Notes: generated by a model from the sequence alone, not told the origin. Positions 48,701-61,059 are shown, numbered from the stretch's first letter. The stretch: 64,000 nucleotides of DNA from Liolophura sinensis (GCF_032854445.1 NC_088301.1:18115223-18179222), one strand, 5' to 3'. Translations and numbers: made by a program.

Positions 48701-51700
48701 TACGGTCGGAGAGGAAGCCAGCATGAGCTGGACTTGATCTCACATCGATCGCACTGATGAGAGGCTCCTGGGTCATTACACTGCGCAAGTGCGCTAGCCA
48801 ACTGAGCCACGTAGGCCCCAGTGTGAAACATAAATGTGTGGATTAAAAACCAAGAAGATATACAGAATAAAAAGAGCAATTATAGACAAAATGTTTCGGA
48901 CATGTAACTTTTAAATAATGATGGAACAAATGGAAGTAAATAACGATTATGTTGTTAGCAAATGGGAAATGCTCTTGATTTGGAAGGAGTTGGAAAATCT
49001 AGCAAATTGTAATTCAGTCACTTGACTCATTTCAAATGAATACTAAGGAAGTCTGTATACTCCCAAGTCGATGCGCCGGTTATTGTTTCTTTACTTACGG
49101 AACTGTGGTCTTGTCTCCACAGTGACTACGTTAATTAACTCTACTATAAGCAATACCTGTCAGGATAAGGCAGAAATACGCCTTTTAAAATTGTTAAAAT
49201 ATGACAAAATTGATTGCATTACAAAGTGCATGTTTTACATATGAAGACAATCGTTAATCAAAACTTTGACAGCTCGTATTTGAACGTACATGAATATTTA
49301 GGTTAGATATTGTTCTTCGTAACGTTGATACAGCAAATGAAAAACACAGTGCCTTGTTTTAAAGGAAAAATTGCCGTTTTTCATTGAGAGTGCACTTTCT
49401 GTGGATTATTACTAAACTACCATATCTTTTGTGGTCATACAACTTTTATGGATGCGGAGACCGAGTTTTATGCTTCTGATTCTGAAATTTGAACAGAATT
49501 GTGCTGGGATTTTGATTTCTGAACTTTCTTATCGTACCTCTCTGGGGTCGATTCTCTGCCTTACCGTACCAGGGACCTTTGGCCGAAGGTTGGATAATGT
49601 TGTATTATTGTTTTATAATTTTTATGTGGCCTGCGTCTTTCAGTCATCATTAAAACGTTACGTGTAACCATTTGCCAGCTGCCTCACTGTGGTCGCTACT
49701 CTGGTTTTACTTAAGCCTTTAAGTGTTTTATATAGCAACTGCTTTAAGTCTTCTATATTGTAATTATTGGCACAAAGCGTTCATGGCCTGGATACCTTTT
49801 ATTTTGCCAAATTCTACTTGTCGTCAGGTAATTTTACAAAACTAAAATCTATAACTAACGCAAGGCGAAAAAAAAAACTTGCTGAAGAGAGAATATACCC
49901 CGGGGAATTTAAATTAAAGCGGGCGTACTATCAAGATGAAATTAAGATGAAGCAAATTGCCTGTTAGGCCATATAGCCATATATAAGTTCCAATGAGGTC
50001 ATTGGATGGGGTGTAAATGTTCTTTGTACAGGACTCTCTAGACAATGTTTTGTACAAGTATTTACATATACATAAACAGTTTCTTTCTTTGTTAGCAAAG
50101 GACTAATACGACATAAAATAAAAACATCTGCGCATTGTTTCACCTGTAGTTTTGACGTTGTAATCGAATTTCTGCCCTGTATAAAACTTACCTGTGTCAC
50201 ATTTCTCACCAACATATTTCGGTATGCACCTGGGTGTTCTCTGTGGACAGTGCCCGGATATTGTGTTACATACAGTCGGTCCCTCCGCACAGTTCCCACA
50301 TATCTTCTCACAGTCCGCTCCATACGTCCCGGGGGTACATTCTGATACATACACAATCAACAACTGATAACATAGGCATACACATAGGCCATTTTCGCTA
50401 AGATCTCGACAATGGGGAACATAGAAAGTATCACAAACACAATAAACAGAAAACGACTCTCGGAAAAAATGATCACTGCAAAGTTTGTCTCATCAGTTGA
50501 AAGGCAATACATTAATGATTCTGTTTTCTTAATGAATCCAGCTCATCCATCTCATGCATCCATAACAGTTTTATTTAGAATATGTTGTAAAACAGCCTAA
50601 GAATGTTTTTGCACCTGTCTATTTGATGATCAATAACTGATACAGTAGGCCTACAAATGGGCATTTTTCGACATGACCGCGACAGATAGATAGTGTAATA
50701 TAGATGGAAATTTACCAAACACAGTTAATAAAACGACGCTCAGAAAATGTGATTCGCCAAAGCATCACAGCGATAATAATATGATAATTTGTATTTATTT
50801 CCCATGCAGCAATTAGAAGACAATACCTTTTATATTTGAATAATTTATCTAATACGTACACACTTCTATGTTTTATGTTTAATTTTTACGCCGTTGTTTC
50901 AAGATGGTACTGCCTTCAGCTGTCCCACGGGCAAATAGAATAATAATGCTTACGTGTACGTATATAATACTGCAGTCAAACTAACTTTGTAAAACTTACA
51001 GCTATATCAATAAACCATAAAAGTCATATCCAAATTTCAGAAATCTCCTTAGATAGGGCGTATAGGTATTTTCTAGAAAAATCTCTGAACAATGTTTTGT
51101 ACTGATATTTACATATACGTGAATAGTTCAGTTTCGCTAAAAACAAATGGCTGTTACAAAATAAGCTGATTCATTCGAACTTCGTTTCACTTTTACTCTT
51201 GATTTCTTATCTCTTCACGTCGATGTCACTGCCTACATAAATCTTACCTCTGTCACATTTCTCACCAACATATCCCGGCAAGCATCTGGGTGTCTTCTGG
51301 GGACAGAGCCCCGATAATGTGTTACAGGCAGACGGTCCAACACCACACTTCCCACATATGTTCTCACACTCTGCTCCATGTGTCCCGGGGGTACATACTA
51401 ATATATACAAAATAAATAACTGATACAGTAGGCTTACACATTAGGAATTTTCACTACGACATAGGGAACAAAGGTAGAAATCTTCCCGCCAACAACCAGA
51501 AGACAATACCTTTTATACACGTAATCGAATAATATGCCTATTTCTGTTTTTTTTTAACTACTAAAACTCATCCATGTCATGCACCCAGAACTGTTTTATT
51601 CACAGATTGTTACCGTTTGACATTAAACTGTCTTCCTTTAATTAATAATGTGATAATAAACAGTAAGATTCTCCGATATATGACACATCTGGGTGAAGAA

Positions 51701-54700
51701 TGACCTTTTAGCGTATCTCTGTTTCGACAATGCTAAAATTGTGCGTGTACAACTCTTCACGATCTTCACCACTATGATATTGTACAATGATTATGATTGT
51801 GTAAAGGCACCGCTGTGTTTGGGATTGAGTTGAAAGACACAGCCCACCCATGTAAAATGTCTCGTACCTGTGGCCTTCTTTCAAACACCAAAGGATAATA
51901 AAAACATTTTGCCATTGTATAATCTGTTCGTAATTAGAGAATATGTTTTCACCATGACTTGCATTAGACCTGCAGTAATGACAGTATATTTTTATATCTT
52001 GCCAACTGGCATTATCACTTGAGCATATTGATACAGTATTCAACATATTGATGAACAGAAAAATCTAATTTTATTTCAATGGTGTAGTGAGAATAGACAA
52101 GGTTGCACAGGAGCGCTTCATTCCCACCGCTTTAGAAGAAAAATGGTGGAAACATTTGTTTCTTTACATAATGAAACGCTGTAATATTGTCAACCAAATA
52201 TCAGGTTCTTTTAATGTTTCTTTCTTTGTGTGCTTTAATACTGGTTAGATGTCACATTATATTAAATCGCTCTCATGCAAATAACTATTATACATGTGGA
52301 TGGCGTAAATGGTGATCTCAGATAACTTACCAAAAATCTGTAACTTACATAGAGTAAGGAATGGGGAATTAGTTATCATAGCCTTCAGAGTGCTCCTAGC
52401 ACATGGCCATTGGGATTACATGTATTGTATAGTATTTTCACCATAAGTGTGATTAGAAACCGTGTTGACAGAAAATAAAGCATGGCGAGAATAAAGTCAC
52501 AAAGGGCTTGATCTATTCCGAGGAAGTACAAGTATGTAAGATGGCGCTGGTTGTAGGTGAAATATAAGTAAATAATAGCAGAGTAAACGTTTTACATATT
52601 TAAGAAGAACACAAAGCAGTGTTCAAAAGAAATGCCGTGGTGCATGGCTATGAGACAATTTTATGTTTGAAAATAAGTCAGAATTGTTTCATCAAGTAAT
52701 CTTTTATTTCGTTTTGGATACATTCGGTTTTGTTAATATTTAATGATAGCCTGTTTGAAGTCATCCAGTCACTAATCTTTTCGAGTTCAGTAGACATGGT
52801 AGTGACTACTTCGTTTATATTTCTGGATGAGATAGACACACTTGTGTCATCGGCGAATAATACATATTTCAGTACAGTGGTGAGACTAGTTATGTCGTTG
52901 ATATAGTGAAGAAATAAGATGGCCCCTAGGATTGACCCCTGTGGGACTCCACAGATAGCTTGGGCAAAAGAGGAAACTGTGGATTCACATTGGACACACT
53001 GAGTTCGGCCACCTAAATATCTTGACAGCCATAGGAGTGGTTTGGCATGAAAGCCGTAATGTTTAAGTTTAGGCAGCAGTATCTTGTGATCCACGCTATC
53101 AAATGCTTTAGAAAAGTTTAAAAAAGAACAAGATTAGTTTCGTTCCTTTTTCTAGCAGATGCAAGAAAATGGTGTAAAGAACCTGCTGCATGCATAGTGG
53201 ATGATGGGCACCAAAACCATATTCGTCTGACGAAATAGTATTATTTTCTTCGAGATAATTTGTAATATTGATTGCTGCAGTTTTTTCACATATTTTACTT
53301 ATCGCTGGGTGGACAGATATTGGTTGATAATTTTCGAGTAGATAGGGTTCTCCTGACCTATGAATGGGTGAAATTTTAGCAATCTTTAATGAGCCCGGGG
53401 CGTGACCCCTTTTGAAACATAAGTTAATGATGTGAGCTATAGGAGTAGAAATATACTCGGAAACTAGTTTGAGATCGGACATATTGATAACATCAATTCC
53501 AGATGCAAAAGATTTTAAGGAGTCAATTGTCAAAGAAATGGTTGCATGTGAGACAGGAGAAAAATAAAATGTATTTGAGATTGGCTGGCCAAGGTATTGA
53601 GAAAAACCGCATGTAGCATGCGGTATTTCTGATTTAAGGTTAAATGCCAGAAAAATAATTACTGAAGCTGTCGGCTATGTCTTCTTTTGTAGATGCTGTG
53701 AATCGTATTGGTAGAATACTTACCGAAAATCTGTACCTCACATAGGGTAAGATATGGAGAATTAGTTATCATAATCCTCACGGTATCCCCAAATATAGGA
53801 CCACCGTTACAAACTCCGTCGATGATCTCCCCGCGACCTGTTGGGGCTGTGGTGGTGTCCTGGTAACACGTTTTGTAATTCTGGGAGGAGTTACCCACGG
53901 AGAGAGTGAAACCGTTAAGCCGGGTGCCACCTAAAGCACAAAGCACATGACTTGGTGGACTAGAACTAGTGCCTGTTGAATACTTTAAGCGAAGTATATA
54001 CGCCAACCGATAAAACAGAATGTAGTCAAATTTCCGAGGATCATTTTGATTATTAAAATTAGCTTCACAGTGTGTTAAAATTATATGCATGTATATAATC
54101 ATAAGGGAAGAGAGTTACCCGGAAGTACATATAGAAGTAGTAGATTTCATTTGTGTTGGAAGGACATGCGTGTTTATATCTACTACACGATGTAAATGTC
54201 ATGCGTCTACTTAATACAGTGATCATTGTATGGCTGAGGAAAGCGCTGATGTATACAAAAAAAACTTCAGCATTTAACGTCAACATTTCTTATTTTAATT
54301 TCTTTAAAGTTGGGATGTTTGCATTGATCCACTACACAGTACGAAAAACTGGTGAACATATTCATAGTGTCCATGATCAGGAATTGTTCTATGACTAGCC
54401 GTGTACGAGCATTTTAGTCCGTATGTCTGTTTGTTTTATTTATCTGAGTCACCCAAATAGTTTTAATAGATTTTCTCCAAACTTGACAGGTTTATTAGGG
54501 ACAATATGTCCAGGAGAGCGAGATGTTTTGGTTAATTTTGTGAATTATTAATCAAGTTTCTTCGAGTGTTACTATGTAAAAAGTTAGTATTGACTTAAAA
54601 AAAAACACGGACCCTATCAACGCAGCTCGTCCTAAAGTTGTGAACAGATTTTCATGACACAGCGGCAGATGTGTTCCGGTAATATGAAGTTAACCATGAG

Positions 54701-57700
54701 GGATTTTGGGTTGCATTGCGTAGCATATATTTTTTAATATGGCAGCTTAAAGATATAATGTGAAATCTGTAATGTCAAGGGACTGAATTCGATTTCATTC
54801 TGAGTGATTTGAAGTCAACGGCATAACATTTTGACATTTTTGGCGAAATGCTTGGTTGCCGCCTTCAATGCTTTAGCAACAATATGTTTTCCTCCTCCCT
54901 TATTTACGTGGCATTTTCCGTGATTTTCAATAATATTCAGGATGACCTTCTCTCTATAGGTTAAAGGGACTTTATAACCCTGAATGCGACATAAACCTGT
55001 GGGAAATCAACGCTCTTGTCAGGTATCGGACAAACCACCGGACTTAGAGGATACATGAAACGCTTTGGTTCTATTTCTTAATGTGCAGATTATCACGTGT
55101 AATAACATATATCATGTGTAATAACATATAACAATACAAGCAAAGTTTTCAACTTTCACTTTGAAGGGCGCAGGGTGAGGGGGAGTCAAAGTGGCTTCAA
55201 AGTACAGTTGTTTTAAAGCGAATGGGGACGGAAGATTGGTGAACAGGTCCAATGGGGGATGGTGTAGGGGCGCGGAGCGGCGTTAAACTGGCCAGAAGAA
55301 GCCATGCAGTATCTGTGTACATGTCACCTTGCAAACACTGTAGAGACACGGTTCATCGGGCTCGAGGCACATCCAGGGTTTTCAGCGAGTTCCAAACAAG
55401 ATAAACGATGACCTAATTCCTGGAAAAAGCTGAATGCTAAAGGAAAATTTGCATAATATAGAGGGATAATAACAGTTATAAAATCACCCAAAAATGGAAT
55501 TTTTTAAACAAAAATTTCCGGTCATATTCTTTTCATTTGGCTTAGAAACATAATTTTTGTTGTATAGCCCATTTTCATGTATCCTTTAAAGCCACAAAAT
55601 CAGCAAGATCTAGATTCGAGACTGTAACCTCACAGGCCATTGATTAAAGAAAAGCCGTAACGCCTGACCACCAGGTCGGGTTCTTTTGGGAGGATTAAAA
55701 GTTAACTTACACTCTCCGCCACACGCCCTGTTATATATTCTGAACCTGTAGATGTTGTACTGTGCATCCAGTGTCACCGTCCAAAAGGCGGGTAGTGGAT
55801 TTCCTCCGGTGTGAGAACATGTATATGGTCTGTTGAAAAAGTAATGTCCAGTCCTACCATCAACGGCGAGTCTGGAGACGAAGCTGAACGCTGCCTCGCT
55901 ATAGTCCGAAGACTGAGTCGTGCTTTGGTTAAATGCCACATTTCCTGTCATCGTAAGCACAATAACATATCCAGTTTGACGTTAAGTCTTATTGTTAAAT
56001 GAGTGTAGTTGGTAAAGTTTTAGAAATGATAGCAGACTGTTTTTCCATGTTAATTGTGAAACGGTTTAAAACTGATTGCATACACAAATAGCAAACGACA
56101 TGTCCTCTGGTTATTAATACTAAAAAAGTGCCCTAAAAATAAGGAACGAAAATAAACTAGATTTTATTTCGGATTAAATCCTCACTGATTCAACACACAA
56201 AAACAGGAATCAAATTTGAGGAAAAAGGAAAGTGTCGCATCTTCCCCGGCGATTTACAGAGCTGCTGACATAATGCCGGAGGCAAATCAGTCGAATCTGG
56301 AAAGGTCAATGCCATTTGTCTTGGCACCAGAGCGCCAGCAAATTTTCCTTTTTTAAAGGATTTATAATTGGTACAGATCTGTAGTAGAAAATGTAGAGGT
56401 ACGCATATAACCGCTAAAGGGACTTGTGTTCATTTCTGGACTATAAGCTTAAATCATAAGGTTTTATAATGGATAATTTCACAAATACGCTATATAAATT
56501 ATTTACTAAAAATAATCTGATTTATCTCAACAAAGCTTACAATTTTTTTTTAAATGAATGTATATTAGTAACGTTTTCACAGGAAATCAACCAGCAAAAG
56601 GATTCTCCGATCGGTCGATGCTGGAGCTGGAAGTTTTTTTTTTGACGTTGTTATGTATGGCTATTTAACGTTTTTATGTACTGTTAGTCTGCGGACCTTT
56701 GTGAAAGCATAACAGGCCCTATTATATGTGTACAGCGCGGACCGGGTCGAAAGCACCTTGTTCAATGCTTCGTTTATTTCATTGGCTGTTGATTCTGTGT
56801 TTAAGAATAGTTGAATCCACCTGGAACGTATATAAGCCGTGTTTTCTGTGCAGAGAGGAGGTATTTTTGCTGCATCCACTGGGAGCCAGGAGAGTGTGCG
56901 ATGCTCTCGTATCGAGTCCATTATATTGATATGAGCTGGTGATGCCAGTTTCGTTTGGAAGGACAGATTTCTATGCCTGCAACGTTTGTGTACCACAGTT
57001 GTACTGATGTCTGGTTTAAGTGAATTTCTGCGGAAGTCACGTTTATTGGTGTTCGGATCTTTATTATGATTATACAGTGTTGACTGTGTAATTTGTTTAA
57101 CACGCTGACCTCACCTGACCGACAAGGTCGTCACGGACTCTAAACTGAAGTTTTCAGTTTTGGCAAAGGACGTTCGTTCTGCCACAAGGTGACATTACTC
57201 TACGTCTCTGAACGGCTCGTTTGTGAGTTTCTGCGGGAGCTGTGACTGTTCTAAAGTGGATTATACCTCCATGCCTGGATTTACCCTGTGTTGTGCTCTG
57301 CGGGTGTGACGTCATTCAAAGGCTTGACTGTTCCAGTTGTGTGTAACCTGTGTACTGTGTTCGCGTTCGCTAACCTAGCGAAGTACCTGACTGGGACAAC
57401 TTGTGACTTGTGTGAATTGTGTGTTTATCCCATGGTCTTTACGTTGGATTTCCTGGAATACGTTCCTTGGGATGCAAAGGTGAACTGGAAACTTTTAAAG
57501 ACCGGTAAAACTGATGTGTATGTTTTTTATGTTGTTGTTGTTGAACTGTCTGTAAAACTGTACGTCTCATTTTATATATAAAGCATTGTTTACATTGTAA
57601 TATTGAGTCACTGAGTCTGTTTTCTGTTGCTGTTTTCAATACCGTAACAACGTCTTCACAATTAAAACTCACACCCAGTTGATATGGTTTCTAATAGAAT

Positions 57701-60623
57701 TTATATTCCTGAGCACGGCGTAAACCACCAATCATATTAATAAAAGAGATTGTAATAAATGCCATCGCCTTTGTATCTTTTGTATTATGCCAGATGTAAA
57801 TATATGAGTTCCTTGCATTCAACTTAAGCCTGTTTAACAGACAGATAAAAACATTGCCAAGTAAGTAAGTATACTAATGGTCACATATCTTTTTTACAAC
57901 TATGTATTTGGAAACGTGTTACTTACGTCTAGAGCAAGTAGGACCATCCCAGCCAAGAGTACAGTTTCCGGAACATAATCCTGTTGTGTCATTACACTGA
58001 CTCAAACAGTTCCCACACAGCTGCCCCAAAACTGAAATTCAGAGACAGAGTCAACTTTAGTATACAGAGACGTCTGGACAGCTTTTGGTCGTTTATTGTA
58101 CATTATAAGTGTAGATCTGATGTTTTAATTTGACGTTAAGTTTTTAGGAAATAGTCTTGGGAATCTTAAAACATAGAAAAATTTCTTATTTAGCTTAAGT
58201 TTAATTCAAGGAAGATAAAAAAACTAAAAAAAAAACAAAGAAACAGAAAAATGCATTGAAAAGTTCAGAAATTTGTAAGATATATTCAAATATCCCATTA
58301 AGTTCCATTCTTGCAGAAATACATGTATAGCACGTAAAAGGATAATCATTTTTGTTCCTGCTATTTGACAAATAAATAATAATACGAAATGAGAATATAT
58401 TTTAAATTGCGTACAGGAGAAGATTTTGCTTTTACAAGAGCGCCGAGTACTATAGAGGGAACAAACCGGATAGAGCCCTAGAAAACCCACGGCCATCTGC
58501 AGGTAGCTGGCAGACTTTCCTACGCATAGCTGGGGCGGAAGCCAGCAAGAGCTGAACTTGAACTCACACTAGCCTTATAGTTGAGATACACCTGGGTCAC
58601 TGTGCTGGACTAGCACGCTAACCACAAGAATTTTTATGGTTTCAGACCAGTCAACTGACCGACAGACTAACAGAATAATTTATAGAGCAGCTGAAAATCT
58701 ATTTTGCTATAACACAAGTCATGGCTTTTAGACACACTTTTAAAGTGTTTACTGTGGAAGGCCACTGTTTGGTGACTGGTGATTTTCTATCGGCATGATG
58801 AGTTGTTGAATTCATTTTATATCTGTTCACATGCTAGTTGGAGGTGTTTTTGGTACGTAAGACACACCTTGTTGCAGACACATTTCATCATATGATATAT
58901 GTAGTGGAATGAAGACTACCTTAGCATGACCATAATCAGTAACTGCTGACGTTAACATAGACGACTGCACACCTCGTCAAACATATACGCTTTCACAGAT
59001 ATGACACATTAGCCGATTGACTGAAGAGGCTGTCTGGGGTGATCCTCTCCTAAAAAACTCACTGGGTGTTTTTAAACCATATGTGATCTCTGTATATGCT
59101 TACACAATACTTATATTTGTTTGTTCTATGGCGTGCATTTCGGAGAGAAACTGAGTATAGATCTACAAAAACCACGTCATACATGTATTATTACAAAGTA
59201 CCTGCTGTAGATTTATGTACACTCAGTTTACCTGTAACTTCACAATACAATGGTGTATACAGGTGTGTGATTGGTGTTTGCACCCTTACAGCTCTACGGC
59301 TCCGAAAGGAACATGAGACATAATCCCTCGCGCAATATGTAACTACACAATCGGCTGTACATGAATACATTCAGGACAGAGTTGTTTATCTCCCGGGATA
59401 GGAACAGTAGTCCAAACTGCAGTACTAGCAGGATTTACTTCAAAAATACAGTATCAGTTTTTACAGTGTGGATAGGTAAGACCATTCGGGCGGTGCAGTA
59501 GCATACGTCTAGTCACCTCCATGGGGCTGAAAGTTTCTATCTGGTAGACATTGGTGAACGTCTAAATCCAATCTTCTAATCATCTAGCTCCTGGTAAATA
59601 CTGAAAAACAATATTTGAAAACAAACATTCCGGGTCAGTGATCGGAATGCATGTTTGTTTACATGCAACTTAATCGTAGTGGTGGAATTAATGTCCTATC
59701 GGAAATGTGGACCGGAAATTTGAAAGCCGCTGCGACGCTGTGATATCACGCGGTCATATACCACTGTCTTCGTATAATGGACGGTCTATAGGCTTATCTG
59801 TTTAACTGGTTTCATAACTTTTAATCGATTCAAGTTACGCAGTTGTTGGGAGAATTGGTAAACATGCAGATTAATAATCTAAGATAAGTGTGAATAACTC
59901 TTGCTATATTTTTGTTTCTCTTACATATATCATTATAGTGTGAGATAATCTGTACATTTGTACACCACTCATTTCCAAACTAGCCTCCATGTTTGATAAT
60001 CACAAGACCTGTTTCCAGGTGTGTTAATCAATTCCTAGACAATTTCGTCAGTACATTAATATCTGGCTGGATACCATGCACTAAAACACATGTATTGTTT
60101 TGTACGCATTCAGAGATTCATTTATATATTAACTTGCCAAGGATTTGAATTGCAGGTTTGGAGACAGGCCTTCGAACAGTGACACCAGACACGACGACAC
60201 CATGCTTTCATTCTTTTTTGTGTCTTTCGCAAAGAGAAGCATTTTGCCAGCATTATAAACTACATTATCACGATCCAATGTGAAGTTCAAAGTAGGGGTG
60301 TAGCTATTGTCTCTGTAAGCACGCACCAGTATAAGTAAGTGGAAAGTCAGTGGCACTCCGTAAGTGAGGGCAACGAGATCAGAGAGACATAGTCACACTA
60401 AATTTTTATCTGTCAACAGAATGGTTGTACTGGTTTCCTATTTTAATGAAAACTTCCTTAATTAAGAAACAGGCTTCACCCAAGTCGCTTGTCTGGTGTG
60501 TGTTTTCCATAATGCCAAAATGAACAGGTACGTTTTTCCTGAAGTACATGTAGATCACTTACCAAATGTTATTCCCATCACAAAGAGAAGAACTCTGCAG
60601 ATCTGTTCCCTGTGGTCCTCCAT
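45588..60623 (-). CDS. Receptor gene B: signal peptide-FTP (F5/8 C)-2xEGF-TM-Tyr-motif tail
   Basis: This is the paralogue of gene A, with exons 60563-60623, 57927-58031, 55711-55944, 53724-53930, 51248-51397, 50192-50341, 46008-46110 and 45588-45789. The sum is again 1212 nt (403 residues), with the same phases. Domain order and boundaries equal those of A. In the lectin-like exon 3, I count 14 differences in 78 residues, and 8 in 69 in exon 4. The cytoplasmic end is almost unchanged. No stop, frameshift or lost splice site is seen, so both copies look functional. The second EGF exon is a different ancestral repeat from the one A kept. Introns hold a LINE fragment, a 1-kb solo LTR and SINEs. 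Function as a glycan-binding or phagocytic receptor is inferred from domains. Confidence 0.86.
46008..46110 (-). CDS. Gene B exon 7: transmembrane segment
   Basis: It has the same 103-nt length and phase as in gene A. The extracellular stub is DLSDNSKDYTG, and the helix differs by one residue (ISLVV for IPLVV), removing a helix-breaking proline. Confidence 0.86.
46165..46470. repeat. Intronic imperfect minisatellite (gene B copy)
   Basis: Units such as ctggagtagagggtataggg are repeated with drift, collinear with 2735-3060. Confidence 0.6.
48605..48822 (-). repeat. tRNA-headed SINE (minus), orthologous to 4154-4372
   Basis: It has the same position in intron 6 and the same orientation, with head gggcctacgtggctcagttg on the minus strand. 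Sharing it dates the insertion before the locus duplication. Confidence 0.75.
50192..50341 (-). CDS. Gene B exon 6: EGF-like repeat 2
   Basis: A 150-nt phase-1 exon with eight cysteines (CTPGTYG, CEKICGNC, TVCN, GHCP, PRC, EKCD). Its intron flanks continue at about 5683 in gene A, where the exon has been deleted. It replaces a GY by KY in the usual GYxGxxC turn. Confidence 0.87.
50342..51247 (-). other. Gene B intron 5
   Basis: It joins sequence homologous to about 6520-6770 and about 10195-10578 of gene A. The intervening 3.4 kb of A is missing. A second deletion near 50640 removes the region that contains EGF exon 6 in A. Confidence 0.6.
51248..51397 (-). CDS. Gene B exon 5: EGF-like repeat 1
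   Basis: It encodes 50 residues with the eight-cysteine pattern (CTPGTHG, CENICGKC, SACN, PRC, EKCD). About 12 of 50 positions differ from its gene A counterpart. Acceptor atattag, donor gtaaga. Confidence 0.87.
52331..52396 (-). pseudogene. Partial, decayed copy of FTP exon 4 in gene B intron 4
   Basis: It contains the last 66 nt or so of exon 4 (ATGATAACTAATTCCCC, CTATGTAAG for CTATGTGAG) with a donor-like gtaagt, and is truncated upstream. It sits at the position orthologous to the gene A exon 4 end and shares several gene A-like bases, whereas the intact gene B exon 4 lies 1.3 kb away beyond the LINE. Confidence 0.7.
52400..53690 (-). mobile_element. 5'-truncated non-LTR retrotransposon (jockey/CR1-like RT)
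   Basis: Minus-strand reverse transcriptase motifs appear in order: ISPIHRSGEP, ENYQPISV, AFDSVDH (motif A, about 53090), GVPQGSILG (about 52950) and FADDT (motif C, about 52850). The frame is broken just before motif A, and the endonuclease and most of the N-terminus are missing, so the copy is inactive. Upstream, STKEDIADSFSNYF is visible near 53660-53700. Clade assignment is by appearance only. Confidence 0.82.
53724..53930 (-). CDS. Gene B exon 4: C-terminal half of FTP domain
   Basis: It has the same 207-nt length and junctions as in A, with RLNGFTLSVGN and TLCEVQIF conserved. Differences from A cluster in the loop around TTTAPTGRGE. The LINE starts about 35 bp beyond its donor. Confidence 0.88.
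53931..55710 (-). other. Gene B intron 3
   Basis: It aligns with 11766-13883 but lacks the R1 insertion and the poly-G run. It contains no recognisable gene. Confidence 0.6.
55711..55944 (-). CDS. Gene B exon 3: N-terminal half of FTP domain
   Basis: This 234-nt exon carries NVAFNQST, LAVDG, CSHT, FWTVTLD and FRIYNR. Versus A, replacements concentrate in two loops (GHYFFNRPY for GHEFYNIPY; HTGGNPLP for HTRENPQP) that lie where fucolectins place ligand-contact residues. Confidence 0.9.
55945..57926 (-). other. Gene B intron 2
   Basis: It is about 1 kb longer than gene A intron 2, the difference being the solo LTR at 56649-57649. Confidence 0.65.
56649..57649 (+). mobile_element. Solo LTR (about 1.0 kb) in gene B intron 2
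   Basis: The element begins TGTTATG and ends CGTAACA, and is bordered by acgt on both sides (56645-56648 and 57650-57653). Gene A has an empty site (ttgacatctttaacatt). A TATA-like gtatataagc near 56828 on the plus strand gives the likely orientation. No internal coding domains exist, so recombination between two LTRs probably removed the body. The open frames inside it are LTR sequence. Family unknown, possibly Gypsy-like from the 4-bp target duplication. Confidence 0.72.
57927..58031 (-). CDS. Gene B exon 2: short Cys-rich module
   Basis: It encodes 35 residues with the same six cysteines (QLCGNC, SQCN, LCSGNCT, PTC). Differences from A are confined to a few positions between cysteines. 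The gtaagt donor and tttcag acceptor are intact. Confidence 0.82.
58032..60562 (-). other. Gene B intron 1
   Basis: It is collinear with gene A intron 1, with a tail-truncated SINE at 58430-58625. No other feature. Confidence 0.6.
58430..58625 (-). repeat. SINE (minus), orthologous to 15755-16105
   Basis: It has body gagggaacaaaccggataga and gcggaagccagcaagagctg, and a tRNA-like head near 58620. The tail portion present in gene A is missing. Confidence 0.6.
60563..60623 (-). CDS. Gene B exon 1: start codon and signal peptide
   Basis: It begins MEDHREQ with the same hydrophobic core as gene A and ends with a single G before gtaagt. Nearly all substitutions from A are silent or conservative. 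Confidence 0.85.
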
Positions 60624-60770
60624 GTCTGAGGGCAATCTCCGTTCAGTTCTAAGGCCAGTTTACATAACAGTGCTCCTTAATTCTATTCCGATGTAATTTG
60701 CCAGACAGAATGAATGCTCATAAGATATGAAATCTTTCCAGAAGCTAAATCTGTACAGGTGGAACTTCTT
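60624..60770 (-). promoter_or_regulatory. Conserved proximal 5' flank of gene B
   Basis: It matches the flank of gene A and of the third first exon. Shared words include ctggcaaattacat and gaaagatttcatatctta on the minus strand. It is a candidate core promoter or 5' UTR. Confidence 0.45.
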
Positions 60771-61051
60771 CCCACATTTACTAAACATGTTCGCTCAGGT
60801 GTATAAACGACAACCACAGTATCTTCTCATAACAGTAAGACATATATGTGCCGAGTAGATTGTTTATGAGTGGTCTTGAGGCACCCACATAGAAGAATTG
60901 TACACACAGATAATATGAAAATAAATCCTTGCCTATAATTCTATACCTGTAATCCATTTCGCCTATAGAGTCTGTCAAATCACTCATACATGCTACTACA
61001 GTTGCCGTGAGTCAGTGTCAGGTAAGCTCTACACATTTATAATGCTTCAGG

Positions 61052-61059
61052 TGACGTCA
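61052..61059. promoter_or_regulatory. CRE/ATF-type site TGACGTCA upstream of gene B
   Basis: A perfect palindromic consensus 429 bp upstream of the start codon, in the same block as the site 414 bp upstream of gene A. Confidence 0.4.

Larger units (their letters stand above)
46111..50191 (-). other. Gene B intron 6
   Basis: This intron contains the imperfect 50-bp minisatellite (46165-46470), a segment of about 950 bp (roughly 46810-47775) absent from gene A, a local 80-bp duplication (48237-48374) and a SINE (48605-48822). No further coding sequence is seen. Confidence 0.6.
51398..53723 (-). other. Gene B intron 4
   Basis: It is longer than the A intron because of a LINE fragment (about 52400-53690) and a partial second copy of exon 4 (52331-52396). 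The rest is collinear with 10729-11558. Confidence 0.6.
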
